NCBI GenBank assembly: GCA_021234155.1
Contig: JAJEKV010000011.1
Span: 16,944,677 to 17,008,676 of the forward strand
Source of the DNA: Isoetes taiwanensis
Taxonomy: Eukaryota; Streptophyta; Lycopodiopsida; Isoetales; Isoetaceae
Reading direction: 5' to 3'
DNA: 64,000 bases
Shown: piece by piece, positions 24,431 to 35,924 of the stretch
Numbering within the stretch: the first letter of the stretch is position 1
How the letters are laid out: each line of letters starts with the position of its first letter
Program-made: the position numbers and the translations under genes
The notes under the pieces: model-generated
Seen by the model: only the letters and a program-made list of their open reading frames with translations
Told to the model about the DNA's origin: nothing
The model's database searches: none

Positions 24431-24492
24431 GTGGTTGCGTTAATGGCCTTCCATGATGCAAACTTGAGTTCGAGTCCCACCTTCATCAACTT
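24431..24492 (+). repeat. tRNA-like (possible SINE head) sequence
   Basis: TGGTTGCGTTAATGGCC resembles a degenerate pol III A-box region, and GAGTTCGAGTCCCACC is close to a B-box/T-arm consensus; the spacing is about 35 bp. It does not fold as a complete tRNA. It could be the tRNA-derived head of a SINE followed by a T-rich tail. Low confidence. Confidence 0.3.
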
Positions 24493-25474
24493 TCTTTTCC
24501 AAGTTTTATTTTTATTTTTAAATACATTCGCCACATATATATGAGAAACGAGAAATGATCAATTTCTTCTTAAGTTTTGGTTGTGGAGTGTCTGTTTGAA
24601 CATGATGAAGCTGCTAGCCTGTAACCCAAGGATAGATTACCAAGATTATCAAGCAATTTGACTATATATCCTTCATTTTGTATTTCATCAAAAACACTAT
24701 AACAAAAAATATTTGTTCATTGTTAGGCCAAGCAATCCACAACATTTAACAACCCACAACATTATTTGCTAAATGTATGATCCATTTATACTACTAAATG
24801 TATTGTAATTATGTTATTTTATTCAACCACTTAGTTGGACGTTTAGCACTCAAGATACTGCTGCAGGCATTAAAGGCGCATTGATACATTTTGATTTGAA
24901 TTGCCACTGCTAAGTTTTTGGTAAAGGTTGTATATAACATAATAAATCATGCTAAGTTTTAGTCAAGGTTACAGATGGGATTGTAGACGGGCTCCCAAAA
25001 TATATGCAAGTCCAATTGATGATTTGATACTTATATACCATAGACGACATTGCATTCCTTTCAAATAAAAAGATGTTAGGTGCAGTCATGCCAAACATAT
25101 TGGATCTACAGCTACACAACACACTTTTGAGGAAAAAGATCAATAGCATATGCAAAGCGAAACAAATTTGATCAACCTTTAACACAAGCATGTTAAAGAT
25201 TGAGACAATGTGGGGACATTTTTCTACATGATTTTCATAAGAAGATGTTGCATAAACTTAAAGCAATATATGTCTAAAACATGAGTTAATGCCTTCTATA
25301 ATGCACATATATGTAATAACTTTCTACCCGTGGTCATATCCCGCAATGATTGGCACCTATTACAATTTGGTCTCAGATGGTAGATGGCGAAGACCCCTTC
25401 AAATTGTTACTAAAGCTCGGCAACGCCGGGCACCATAACTAGTCTAAATAAAGTTGGAGATATGATTGTTTTGC

Positions 25475-26010
25475 AGGTAAAGGATTTTTCAGCAATTGAG
25501 GCAAGGAAGTTGCATATGTTAATCAGCAAATGGATGAAATCAATAGGTTGTCCATGCCAAGTTACTTTGTCTAAGCGTGTTTCTAAAGCCTGTTGTGATG
25601 GGGCGGCATGGTCATCTGAATGTCATAATATCTCCAATATGAAATGTGAATATACCATGAAGACTAATATGGATAAAGTAGTATCTACTATTGCTGTAGA
25701 TGAGCTAATTAATGGATCAGATGTCCACGTTCGCATACTTTATGCCAACTGCCTCAAATGGCCATACAATGCGTGGGATACTCTGCCATTTGTATCTTGC
25801 ATCATCAGATTTACTCTTTGTGATTTCTACTGGCTATACCTCTTCATACATGGTAGGGAAATAAAGTTCTTAGATGTGATGACTCTAGTCTCATGGGAGA
25901 GGCTGCCAAGTGAATTGCAGGAAGAGGTAAACACTCTAATTCCAGGGTTTCCAAAAGAATTAAAGTCTGATGGCTTGCACTTCCAAATATCATGTCATGG
26001 AAGATATTAA
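25475..26010 (+). pseudogene. exon of unidentified gene, weakly REV1-like
   Basis: After a TTTTGCAG acceptor an open frame runs for about 178 codons to the stop at 26010. The N-terminal part (ARKLHMLISKWMKSIGC, then QVTLSKRVSKACCDGAAW, then ECHNISN) has the order of residues seen in the little-finger region of the Y-family polymerase REV1 (GC...TLK.K......CHNIS). A later WERLPSELQEEVNTLIPGFP resembles the LPxELQxEI pattern of ubiquitin-binding motifs in such polymerases. The middle (about residues 90-140) is hydrophobic and probably read-through of a lost intron. If correct it is a fragment; the remainder of a polymerase was not found. I treat the assignment as a hypothesis. Confidence 0.3.
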
Positions 26011-26364
26011 TTCCAGCTTATACCTCCCTTGGAAGCATTGAAATGCTTTGAAAAGAAGCGAATGCTAGGAATACACCACGATCTTTCTATAGTAGAACCA
26101 TCTTGCTGTTAGCAACACAATAAGTTTATAAGCATGTTTTTTAATTATTAATTATGTGATTCTTATGTCAATAATCTTGAAGTTGCTTAGATACTTTTCT
26201 GTTTCCTTTTAATAATTCTAATATTTCATATGCAAGCGACTTACTCATAATCTCCTATGCTTTTTCTTGCTTTGATATTCAAATTCTTTTTAAGTAACAA
26301 CCAACACATAGCTACCATTAATATTAATTAACACAAACCATTACATCTAACACTTTAAAGTTAA

Positions 26365-26680
26365 ATTCCCCCCGAAACCCCCTTTGGTTTACGTGTATAT
26401 TCACACAGGGGGTGACGTAGGGCAGCGAGAGCCCCTAAAATCGTATAGCACATGTACAAAATCAACACCATTTAGTACATTGCCTCAAACCTTAAGTATT
26501 TTGCAAACCTCGTTGTACAGTATACCAAAACTTGTTCAAACATACCCCACAAATGAGGATTGCTATCTACGGTCTAGATCGAGGAACAAAGGGCAAATAT
26601 GCCCATCCGACAGCTCTCGATGCCCGAAGTCACCCCCTGTGTGAATATACATCCAAACCAAAGGGGGTTTCAGGGGGAAT
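26365..26680. mobile_element. MITE-like element with ~65-bp terminal inverted repeats
   Basis: The left end (ATTCCCCCCGAAACCCCC, then TTTGGTTT, then TATATTCACACAGGGGGTGA) is matched, inverted, by the right end through CACCCCCTGTGTGAATATA and GGGGGTTTCAGGGGGAAT. Arms are about 65 bp with few mismatches in a 316-bp unit, and there is no coding capacity. The target-site duplication could not be fixed, so the superfamily is unknown. Confidence 0.8.
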
Positions 26681-26859
26681 ATGCAAAATGGTATAAAGGT
26701 GACATTGGCAAGTCGAGTTTTCACAGTCATTTTTTCATTGACTGATGTAGATGTTACAACATGCATAAAGAAAATGTTGTTGTTGAATGTTAGGGAACAT
26801 GTTGTAAAGCTTGTAGGTCAGGACATTTGTTCAAGCTCCTTGAGGGACAAAATGAGAAC

Positions 26860-28530
26860 TTTGAGGCCCTAGTAGCCACAGGTCCAGACAGGGACATGCA
26901 ACTATGGCATCGAAAGATGTGATACATCAACTAGAAAAGATTGAGGTTGTTGCTAAAAGAAGAGATGGTTACAGGTATACACATCCCAGATTAGGGCAAG
27001 ATAGGTTTGTGCGAGGCTTGCATAACAAGCAAACATCATCAAAGAAAGACGAAGAGGCAAGGAACTAGAGCAACAAAGCCTTTACAAGTGGTTCATAATG
27101 ATCTAAGTGGAAGAATGCCAGCAGCCACATTTGGAAAGGCTGAATATTTTCCTGCTATAATTGATGACTATATAAGATTAATATGGGTATATCTTTTGAG
27201 AAGAAAAAATGAAGTATTGGGAGTGTTTCAATCTTGGATAAAGATTGTGGAAAAGGAAGCAGAATTCTAAGTGGGGACCATTCGCAATGATAATAACACT
27301 GAATTTGTGTCAAAAGAATTTAATACATGCTTAAATCAAGAAGGATTAGATGGCAGCTGGCAAATCCCTACGAGCATTGGCAAAAATGGCATTGCTGAAC
27401 AAAATTTGAGGACTTTAAAAGAGTATACACTAAGTATGATCAAATGGGTTAAGCTATTTGACCATTTTTGGGGAGAAGCAATCTTAATTGCATGTTATTT
27501 GAGCATCAACTGTGGTAGTACCAGGCAAAACATCTGAGGAAATGTGGACTGGCAACAAGCCAGAAGTGGAACACTTCAAAGTTTTTGGCTGCTTCGGTCC
27601 CCTTCGGTTATATAGATTCGAAAATTAAAACTGGCTGATAGATCTCATAAGTGCATTTTTTAGGGGTATTGTTTGGAAGGGAAAGGGTACAGATTGCTAG
27701 ATATTTCAACTAGGAAGGTGATTAGATGCAATAATGTGAAAATCGATGAGTATAGGGTTGCAAATGATCCCAAAATTTGGAAGCGGCAGATCTGTACCAA
27801 CAACACTCTAATCTATGGTTAGAGCTTCACGAAGCAAAAAATAGCGCCACACATGAACTGTTGGTGCTGCCAGCTAAGATTATGCAAGAGAAGGCTATGG
27901 GTGAGCCACTGGAGCAGCAAGAACGGGTCCCTCATGGAGGCATGCAAGATTCTCAGTTGGTCCAAAACAGCATGGAACAAACATCAAGGGACGGGCAACC
28001 AAGGAGGAGACTGTATGGCCATCATCCAACCACGAGATGGCTAGAGTGGAGATAATCTAAAGGATTAGCGGCATTAGCTATAGTAAGGCAATATGAGAAG
28101 TGTTTCAACAGGAACATGGAGCATGGTGGGAACAAGATATGGAAGAGAAATGTGCATGGGAATGTTTCAAAGCATAATTGTTGGAGCCTATATCTGTAAA
28201 CGAGGCTATGACAGGGGTAGATTCAAACAATGGTTAATAACGACGCAAAAAGAGATGGAAGCAATGCAAGTGACAAATGCTTGGGGCTTGGTGGAATTGC
28301 CTCAGAGAAGGAGAACGTTTGGGTGTAAGTGGGTCTTCAAGATCAAGCAATCAAATGATGGAATATATGATTGATATAGGGCACATTTGATGGCACAAGG
28401 ATTTTTCCGACAACAAGATATAGATTTTGATGAAACTTTTTCACCGATAGGTAAAACGGCATCGATCAGAATAGTTTTGGCTCTTGCAACTCTTGAGGAT
28501 ATGGAAGTCCACCAGATGGACGTTAACACT
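26860..28530 (+). mobile_element. degenerate Ty1/copia pol fragment
   Basis: Pieces in order are GAG-pre-integrase (LWHRKM, then CEACITSKHHQRK with zinc-binding Cys/His), integrase core (VVHNDLSGRMP, then IIDDYIRLIWVYL, then RNDNNTEFVSKEF, then NGIAEQNLRTLKEY for D-D-E) and the start of reverse transcriptase (NAWGLVELPQRR, then GCKWVFKIKQ, then QGFFRQQDIDFDETFSPIGK, then VHQMDVNT). It is interrupted by stops (e.g. after KEAEF at about 27268 and near 28372) and frameshifts. It stops abruptly after MDVNT (about 28530), before the YVDD motif. No LTRs were recognised on either side, so it is an old truncated copy. Confidence 0.88.
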
Positions 28531-28795
28531 AGAGTTGTCCCAGGAACTATTTCGGGTCCATGGACTAGAAATGGTCCACCGTACCCCCTACCACTTAAAC
28601 CCATATATCTCACAAGAGAAATTTTAATTTTATAATCTACCACCGCTCTTTGAGTCTTCACTTCATTTTTAACGACTTTATGTTGGTATGATTGTTCAAA
28701 CTTTGAAGTTGACAATTTCTACGACACTCTAGAACTGCATATTTTTCAATTTTCTAGCATAAAAGTGTTCAAACCTTGCTAAATATAAAAGTAAT
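28531..28795. other. no recognised feature
   Basis: Sequence after the copia break; no supportable gene or repeat. Confidence 0.4.
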
Positions 28796-28822
28796 TGCAT
28801 CGATCCGAGACATCGGATCGAC

Positions 28823-29173
28823 ATTCTAGAATGGGGCGAGCATGCATGTCTTGCATGCATGCATGCGGCGCATGCCCTTTCTGGTTGGGGTTTCGCTATT
28901 TTAGGCGCGGTTCTGCATCAACGTCTCATCGGCGCTTCCTCTTCTCTCAGCAATACCTTATTCTCTTTGATTTGTTTCCAGGCAGGGGAGGGGCTTCTTC
29001 TTGCTTGGTTTGGCCCATTTGGCATTTCTGTCATGCTGTGGCATGTCCTTTCTCGGCCTCGGCCCTTCTTTAGCCTTCATCCTGTGACCTTCGTCCTCGA
29101 TTCTAGTTTGATAAGGAAGTTCTCTACGGTATTCGGTGGTTTGTTGGTTTCATCACGAGCCCCATTCTAGAAT
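28823..29173. mobile_element. TIR element 1 (ATTCTAGAATGGGGC ends)
   Basis: Starts ATTCTAGAATGGGGCGAGC and ends GAGCCCCATTCTAGAAT, an inverted repeat of about 15 bp in a 351-bp unit. The left part (GCATGCATGTCTTGCATGCATGCAT and GGGGTTTCGCTATTTTAGGC) and the right part (GTTTGTTGGTTTCAT) are shared with element 2. It is preceded by a small hairpin, GATCCG-AGACAT-CGGATC. Confidence 0.7.
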
Positions 29174-29200
29174 CGATCGATCCGGAGACACCGGATCGAC

Positions 29201-29847
29201 ATTCTAGAATGGGGCGAGCATGCATGTCTTGCATGCATGCATCGCGGCGATGCTTTCGGGGTTTCGCTATTTTAGGCGCTGGTTTCGCATCAACGCCTCA
29301 TCCACGCTTCCTCTTCTCTCGCCAGCACCTTATTCTCTTTGAACCCACCCTCCCCCTTCTTTGTTTATTGTATTGTTTATCATGTTTTTCTTCCACCACG
29401 GGGTGATGCTTTTTCCCCCCGGTGATGCTATCCTCCTGGTATGTTGTGTTGTCTCGCTTTGTTGTGTTGGTGATGTGCGTACGGGTTGGCGAAGCGGCAT
29501 CCGCTTCGACTTCTCCATGCGGGGGTTTTTGGGAGCGATTTCTATGCCTTACGTTTGTCCAAGCCCCTTGCCAAAGGCTTATCACTAGGGTTTTTCCTCG
29601 AAAACCCGAAAGGGCGGGGTTTTTTAATCCCGATGATAAGCTTTCGGCAGGTACATCAGCCACTCATCTATTAGCATTGTATTTTTTGGGGTCCAAATGA
29701 TATAATTGGATTTTCCTTTTATTTTTCGTGGGTAGTTCGCATGTGTGCGGCTACCCACTGTCCACCATTGAAGAAAATCTGCTGAGATGAATGAGAAGCC
29801 TATCTATCGGGCGGTTTGTTGGTTTCATGCGAGCCCCATTCTAGAAT
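29201..29847. mobile_element. TIR element 2 (ATTCTAGAATGGGGC ends)
   Basis: A 647-bp relative of element 1 with the same ends and the same GATCCGG-AGACA-CCGGATC hairpin just upstream. Its interior has extra sequence, including CCTCGAAAACCCGAAAGGG, which resembles the hairpin in the LINE 3' UTRs at 17.7 and 59.0 kb. Frames on both strands look non-coding. Confidence 0.7.
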
Positions 29848-30289
29848 TGATATATTATGATAAAACATATCAACTTGCATGTTTTCAAGTTTGGCTGCTA
29901 TCATTTGATATCAATTGAAGTCACCAAATTCTATGTTGCTTAAAAATGCTGCATGAGGTTGGAGAATTATTTCTCTCTTACTATTGTAAGTTTTGACTTG
30001 ATTCTTGTGATAATGAGTTCCCAGCAATACAAGCTATAGTCCAAGGTATTTTTTAGATATTTATATGTTATATGTGTATTGTTATTAATTAAAGAAGTTA
30101 TTGTACAAAATTCAAAACAAAAATATAGGTTAAAGTGCACTAATAAATTCCATTCATAAGTCTCACAAAGATAGTAAATCATGTATTCTAGTTAACTCTT
30201 CATAGGAATTTACTCTATCAAGTTAAACATAGTGTAACTAAGGTATAACCATGCATTATCCAGATCTAAACAAGATCTAATATAACAGG
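29848..30289. other. no recognised feature
   Basis: AT-rich spacer up to the LTR end. Confidence 0.4.
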
Positions 30290-32546
30290 TGTGACGCTCC
30301 CAGAATCCATACGATGCTCCCATCGTATAGACACGGGACTTCCCCTCCCATGGCGACTAAATCACCATGGCAAAGGGTGATTCCTGGGGATTGCGTCTCC
30401 GGAGGGCTACAAGCACGTCATAGCATGATTCAGCCTATCTGCAAAGGGTGCACAGGAGGGGCGGATGGAGTGGACAACCCTAGCCATCGTCTTATGCCAG
30501 TCAACGCCATGTTATGCTTTCGTCTGTTGATATCTTGAGACCCTGGCCGTCAGTTGATCCCTTGGAGTCTGAGCCCGGGGTAGTGCCCTGTTATTATGTT
30601 ATTTCATGTTGTTATGAATGGATTATCTTTTCCATGATGATGAGGATGGGCCACCCTTCGTGGTGGTATATTATTTTGCATTATGATTGTATGCTAACAT
30701 ATATGTATGCTTCCGCTGTATAGGATTTCCCATAGAGGACGTGGGACGAATGACACCTCCGTGTTCCTCGCCCGGCTACTTGGCCATCCCGAGTAGTCCG
30801 AGTATGACGGAGGGCCGGCTACTCCGGGTTACATCTCCCCGGTCCGATGAGGCAGGTCAGAGAGGAATCTCCTCCCCGAGTATGACGGATCCCTGGGTGT
30901 GCTAGAGAACACGTGCCCCCTCAGTGACCCCCGCATCCGTATCCGACTTACTCTCCTAAATCTAAAGGTCAGCTCACCAACCCGTTCGAGCCCAGGGCGG
31001 CCATATAGGCTCCCACCCTCCGGCCTAGAGAGTGTCGGACCCATACCCGCCCACACCACGTGGCCAGGCTATAAGCCCTAGCACACTATAGAAGTCATGT
31101 AGGCTGCGCTAGGCAAGACCCCACCCCGATTCACCCTCATACTCATTGTGCAGTGTGAACCACATCATAGCATCCCCAACCCGGGTTGGCTCTTGTGCCT
31201 GAGGCCACATTGTTGGGTATTAAAGGGATCTACTATGTGGCTCACGAACATATCGACCCTCGGACGTATACATGCGGGAGACTTTCCCCTCCCATGGCGA
31301 CCAACTTCGCCATGGCGAGGAACCCTCCGTCTATTTGGGGCCATCTATATCACGATGCCCGAAGAAGGTTCTGAAAGTCATTATTGCGCCTTCAATGGGG
31401 CTCCTACGTCACGAGGCGTGAATACAAGGTTGTTACCGGGCATAAATCACATATAAATAACCACCACGAAGGGTGGCATATCCCATCAAAATACCAGCGG
31501 CAAAGAATATGCATCTAAACCTAAATGTCTATGCCCCAACGCCATGTCAAGATTCTCGGCCGCCTGATCTCTTGAGGCCTAGCCGCCGTACGATCCTCAC
31601 CGAGTCCGAACCGGGTAGAACCATGGGTTTGGGGTGTTTTCTTAGGTTTAGATGCATATTCTTTGCCGCTGGTATTTGATGGATATGCCACCCTTCTTCG
31701 GGTGGTTATTTATATGTGATTTATGTTGTGTGCTAACCCTTGTATTCACGCCTCGTGCCGTAGGAGCCCCATTGAAGGCGCAATCAATGACTTTTCACAG
31801 ATATCCTTCTTTGGGGCATCGATATAGATGGCCCCGAATAGACCGGAGGGTTCCTCGCCATGGCGAAGTTGGTCGCCATGGGAGGGGAAAGTCCCCATAT
31901 GTATACGTCCGAGGGTCGTATATGTTCAGGGAGCGTCACATACTAGAGACATCTCTAATCCTGGGCAGCTTTTAGGTCACTACCCTTCCCTTAATTCTCG
32001 ATACACGGAAGAAGTAGAAAGAACTAATGTAATTACCATCCATGTATTCAGAGCAACTCATAAAGAGAATTTAAGTCATTCCATCTACTCAAAGAAGTGT
32101 CAGCAGCAAAGAAACCTATCTACTGACTAACCGGTGTCCTGGCTGGAGCCATGGTCACGGTAGGCATCCATCTTTCGAAACTGGTAGGTAAGTGTTGGCA
32201 AAACAAGCTTAGGCTGCTGGCCGCTGCTCCTCCTCAATCCCCAATTCGAATTTGGGAGAGAATTTGGGGTAGGACCCCTATTCCTAGGCCCTAAATGGTA
32301 AGTCCCCTCTGGCCAATCGATTTGGGCCAGGTGGCGCCCCCTTATTGGTGATAATTAGCTAATTAGACCAGAATGACTTAATTAGATTAATTAGGCCATA
32401 ATAATTCATAATTATCCCTTTGGCTTTATTAACATAGCTAATAAAAACCATTATGGTTAACCCTCACTTGGACCATTAGGCCCCTTGAGTCCTGGGACGT
32501 GTCATGGTATGCATACGTATACCGTACAGATACCTGGAACGTCACA
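30290..32546 (-). mobile_element. long terminal repeat (3' LTR of Ty3/gypsy element) with nested foldback
   Basis: In the minus orientation the LTR begins TGTGACGTTCCAGG at 32546, directly after a polypurine tract (AAGGGGGGGAGAA, 32547-32560), and ends ...GGGAGCGTCACA at 30290, giving TGTGAC/GTCACA ends. Much of its length matches the 42.2-43.7 kb copy (e.g. GGGGTGGGGTCTTGCCTAG, CACGTGTTCTCTAGC, GGGCCACCCTTCGTG). The nested palindrome at 31236-31941 is absent from that other copy. Some internal blocks lie in opposite orientation relative to the other copy (around 30820-30840), so an inversion is also likely. Confidence 0.65.
31236..31941. repeat. foldback palindrome nested in the LTR
   Basis: The left arm (about 31236-31515) is the inverted copy of about 31640-31941, around a loop of roughly 120 bp. 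Shared landmarks are GTATACATGCGGGAGAC / CATATGTATACGTCC, CCATGGCGACCAACTTCGCC and ACCAGCGGCAAAGAATATGC. The right border ends GGGAGCGTCACA, like the end of an LTR of this family, so the arms are probably two LTR 3' ends in inverted orientation. Confidence 0.75.
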
Positions 32547-32560
32547 TTCTCCCCCCCTTG

Positions 32561-33076
32561 GATTAATGTTATCCTCAGCATTAGAGTTAGTGGAGAGTAA
32601 GTTACAACAGAAACAACTTTAATTTATTGAAATAGGAAAGGTTTACATACTGAAACAGTAGGACTAGAAGTCCTGTCCCAACAATATAGTACGAAATTAT
32701 TTTGAAAACACATTTCGAAAACAACTCAAATTCAAAAACACAAGTTGGCCTACTACGTGAGGCCTCCATTCTTCTGCAGTTTATGAGTATGCCCTACTGG
32801 CCTGCAGAAGTACATGCATTAGTGTTTAAAAATTAAGTGAAATAGTGTGGTTGAAGGGACCACCCCCCTTAAAGAAATAAAAATATGAATGCATGGATCC
32901 TATCATGTCTAGGGCTTGCATATCATCTCGGCGTAAGGAATGGCAATATTCCCATAATGGCCGTAGACGAATACGTCCTATCATGAATGCCTATATATGC
33001 CCACTTTCCCCATCTAGGATGCATGTAACCCAACCCCTAGAATGATCCGTGGTGGATCCCACTCGTATGACCCCTG
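32561..33076 (-). other. 3' untranslated region between pol and LTR
   Basis: Non-coding stretch between the chromodomain stop codon and the polypurine tract of the Ty3/gypsy element. Confidence 0.5.
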
Positions 33077-33870
33077 TCACACTAGAAGAGAACTATGCTT
33101 ACCCTCCGGGTTGGAGATGATTGCATCGTGAATGGTTCGGCCTTGGCACTCCTTCATAAAATCTGGGTAAGTCTTATCCAAATCCGCTTTAAGAACCCAT
33201 GTTGCATCCTTAGTGGGTAAGTGTTTCCACTTGACCAAGTGCTGCAAAATTTGAGTGCGACGGGTTTGCTTATAGGCACGATCAAGGAGAGCTTCTGGCA
33301 CAATCTCCAACTGATCTTCAGTCATCTCCAGAAGTGTTGGTGTGTCCAGTATCTCTTCCGGCTCTGGATGGTGCTTCTTGAGAAGACTTACGTGGAAGAC
33401 TTTATGAATCTTTAAATGTGCAGGTAGATCCAACCGGTAGGCCTGAGGTCCTATCCTTTCGGTTATCCGAAATGGTCCCACCCATCTAGGTGCAAGCTTC
33501 TTACAGTTGCCAATTTTAAGCTTGGCTTGCTTCACTTCGATCTTTAGCCAAACGGACTCGTCAACTTGAAACTCTCGAGGAGTACGGTGGCGATCTGCTA
33601 GACTCTTCTGTCGAGCTCTTGCAGCTAACAAATATGCTCAAACCTCTTCAACGAGGCCTTGCATGTCTGCAAGCAATTGCTGGGAAATCTCCACCTTGGA
33701 GACTGGATTATGCCACGTATCTGGTGTAAGGCATTGATAGCCATAATTAATCATGAAAGGAGACATCCTGGAGGACTCCTGTTTGGTACTGTTGTAGGCA
33801 AACTCTACCATAGCCTGTGCCAAAACCTGCAAACTAGCCAAACTCTTGCATACTGCTGCCGAAATGGCGT
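33077..33870 (-). mobile_element. Ty3/gypsy chromovirus integrase C-terminus with chromodomain
   Basis: The minus strand reads the end of an integrase core (AQAMVEFAYNSTKQESSRMS, then PFMINYGYQ), then an in-frame TGA at about 33640. It continues through LAARARQKSLADRHRTP, LAPRWVGPFRITERIGPQAY, LKIHKVFHVSLLKKHH and a chromodomain-like tail (LVKWKHLPTKDATWV, YPDF). This order defines chromoviruses, whose chromodomain steers integration to particular chromatin. The 5' part (gag, protease, RT, RNase H) is missing, so only about 260 codons remain. A downstream polypurine tract and LTR fit the same element. Confidence 0.88.
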
Positions 33871-35054
33871 CGGCATGGTTTCCATGCTAAGAAGTCACAC
33901 AAGTGAACATTCTCTTATACGTAATAAACACTTCCTTGAAATTATCGTTAAATTCTGCACATTTTACCACGCGTAATATGTCCCCCGCTATCTCTAGCAG
34001 TGCCGCTATGTGGGGTATTTTTTTGGCAGGGCAAAAATGGGGGCGCTCTGATCTGATGAAGCATCGGATAAACATCATCGACTTCAGATCTTAGAAGTCT
34101 GAAACACAAACTTCTCAACACTAAGCGTGGCATTATTTCTTAACACTGAGCTTCTATTTTTGCATTATGGCAGTAGCTGGAGAAGATCTGAGCAAGTCTA
34201 CACCGAGAGGGTTAAGCATTCACTCCGTTCCTAAGCTTTTGAATGTTTGTAAGCAAATATTCGTCGCTGGAAAAGATCCCTGCACTGCTTAGCAAATCCG
34301 ATCATCTCTCATAGCTAAAAGTTCCAAAACACTGGAGAAGAGCCCTGTCTTGCTCAGAAAGGTAAATGAAACTGCATGCTTTCCTGTTCTGCCCCGTTTT
34401 CTGAAGCACATGGCCTGAATAGCATGGCGAGGCCTCAATCTAGATATATTAAAATAATAATTAGCGGTGGTATAATTGTGGAGTTGTTTTTGCAACTTAT
34501 CAATGTCCGAATATATAAATAAATATACCAAAAAAATTTCTTCATGGTAAATCCTTAATCGAATGTTTTAGTAAATGAAAATATTCTTCAAACACCATCA
34601 AAGGTTTTGGATCGATACAGGTTAGCAAATGAAAGACAAAAAGCATTTGGCTTGAAAAGTTTTAAAGCTTTAAAAGATGATTTTTTGTAAATCTCAGTTC
34701 ATAACCTTAAGAGTTCAAAGGAGGAAGAATAAATCATTTTAGTTCAATTCTGGACATAATAAAACTAAGACTCCAAAACCATGTCAAATTTAGGATGGTT
34801 TTCAAAGACCATCACTTGTTTTAATGAACCATTATTTTGTGCAACAAAACTATCTCATAAACCACATAAGTTTTAACAAACCACTATAGCATTTATAACT
34901 AGTACTGATAACCATATCATAAACCACTATCAGTTTTCACAAACCACTATGGTAGGTGGTTCTTTTCTATCAAATAAATTTGTGCATAAAAAGCCATAAA
35001 AAGCCACATATACCATGGTTTTTAGATGATCTAGTATTGGCTAAATATAGTAGT
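33871..35054. other. no recognised gene
   Basis: AT-rich, with a run of related AACCACTAT(AGCATTT)-like words around 34820-34960. No coding region was recognised. Confidence 0.4.
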
Positions 35055-35924
35055 TTATATTTGAAGGCCTTGTGAAGGGCACAATGGTTTTAGACCAAGT
35101 TGAGCCCTTAATTTATTAGCTTCAACGATCTCAGGGTCTAACTCTTTAGCTTCATTGGCAGATTCTTTCTTTTCCTTCTTCTCCTTCTTCTTTTTCTTCT
35201 TATCATCATCCTCCCTACCAGCGCGATGCTCACCATCTTCCATAGGTGCAGCATCGTCTGGACGCCATCTACGGCTTGATGGACTTGAGCTTCTATACCT
35301 TTTTCTATGATCACTAGGTGAAAATGACCTGTCTCTGTCCCTATCTCTATCTCTATCTTCCTCCTCTTCTTTTTCTTCTTCTTCTTCCTCAAATTCATCT
35401 TCCAGTGCACTCCGCCGTGGTTCTAAGACACCTGTGGCCTCCAATGTCGGCCTCTTTGGGACATGTGGAAGTGCTATGTCACAGCTATAGTCTTTGGTTA
35501 ATAATTCATTTATAAACTCATCCACATGACTCAATGCATAGTTTCCATCGGAGGTTTTGCAACGGACTTTTCTATAATCATTATATAATGGTTCCAAGTA
35601 CTGGTAAACATCAGCTGCCCTTCCCACCAATCTCAAGTAAAATGCACCAAGTATTCTCACATACTTATAATCTTCGTTCTTGATGAACTCCACTACAATT
35701 TCTTTATGGGGCTGTATTTGTAGCATCTTCAAGGTCAAGCACATAAAGGGTGTGGCTTTTCTATTTCCCCCGAAAGTGCCACCGAAATAGGTCAGCTCCA
35801 TTGCCTTATCCACAAGCGTTTCAGCTGTAAGACCGAAACATTGCTCCTTCCAGAAGGTACTTTCATAGATTTTGGAGCGTAAAATCTTTTCAACGAGGTT
35901 CTGTGGATTAGTCCAATTGGCCAT
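35055..35924 (-). CDS. PRP38 splicing-factor retrocopy 2 with open frame
   Basis: A single 289-codon intronless frame: PRP38 domain (FWKEQCFGLTAETLVDKAME, then FGGTFGGNRKATPFMCLTLK, then GAFYLRLVGRAADVYQYLEP, then LSHVDEFINELLTKDYSCDI), acidic run, short RD/RS tail (SFSPSDHRKRYRSSSPSSRR), lysine-rich stretch, and the conserved plant end (EIVEANKLRAQLGLKPL). The family acts in the spliceosomal tri-snRNP. The N-terminus is altered: MANWT joins NPQNLVEKIL, skipping about nine residues present in copy 1. A 54-bp offset repeat of the following segment lies just upstream (35926-35966), so a small duplication scrambled the start. The tail lacks much of copy 1's RE/RD region. The leader (to about 36085) matches copy 1. 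Lack of introns indicates a retrocopy; whether it is expressed is unknown. Confidence 0.7.
   Translation of the reverse strand: MANWTNPQNLVEKILRSKIYESTFWKEQCFGLTAETLVDKAMELTYFGGTFGGNRKATPFMCLTLKMLQIQPHKEIVVEFIKNEDYKYVRILGAFYLRLVGRAADVYQYLEPLYNDYRKVRCKTSDGNYALSHVDEFINELLTKDYSCDIALPHVPKRPTLEATGVLEPRRSALEDEFEEEEEEKEEEEDRDRDRDRDRSFSPSDHRKRYRSSSPSSRRWRPDDAAPMEDGEHRAGREDDDKKKKKKEKKEKKESANEAKELDPEIVEANKLRAQLGLKPLCPSQGLQI

Larger units (their letters stand above)
18608..25461. other. long AT-rich stretch with exon-like islands, unassigned
   Basis: Possible exons with splice-like borders on plus: 20451-20502 (starting M-S-A-A-E-A-I-R-H-A-F-P-F-K, donor GTATGAG), 20677-20733 (AWNSNFRGGIKEGVSSVVQ, donor GTATTG), 21292-21333 (ERAQKNHFVRAATK, donor GTATAA), about 22260-22330, and about 23760-23850. 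Phases do not all agree and I recognise no family, so these may be remnants of one or several genes. They could belong with the 25475-26010 exon. Also present is an AATC microsatellite at about 20203-20250. Confidence 0.25.

Noticed and set aside
28302-28715. 137-codon minus-strand ORF
   Set aside because: Antisense to the copia RT start; no domain of its own.
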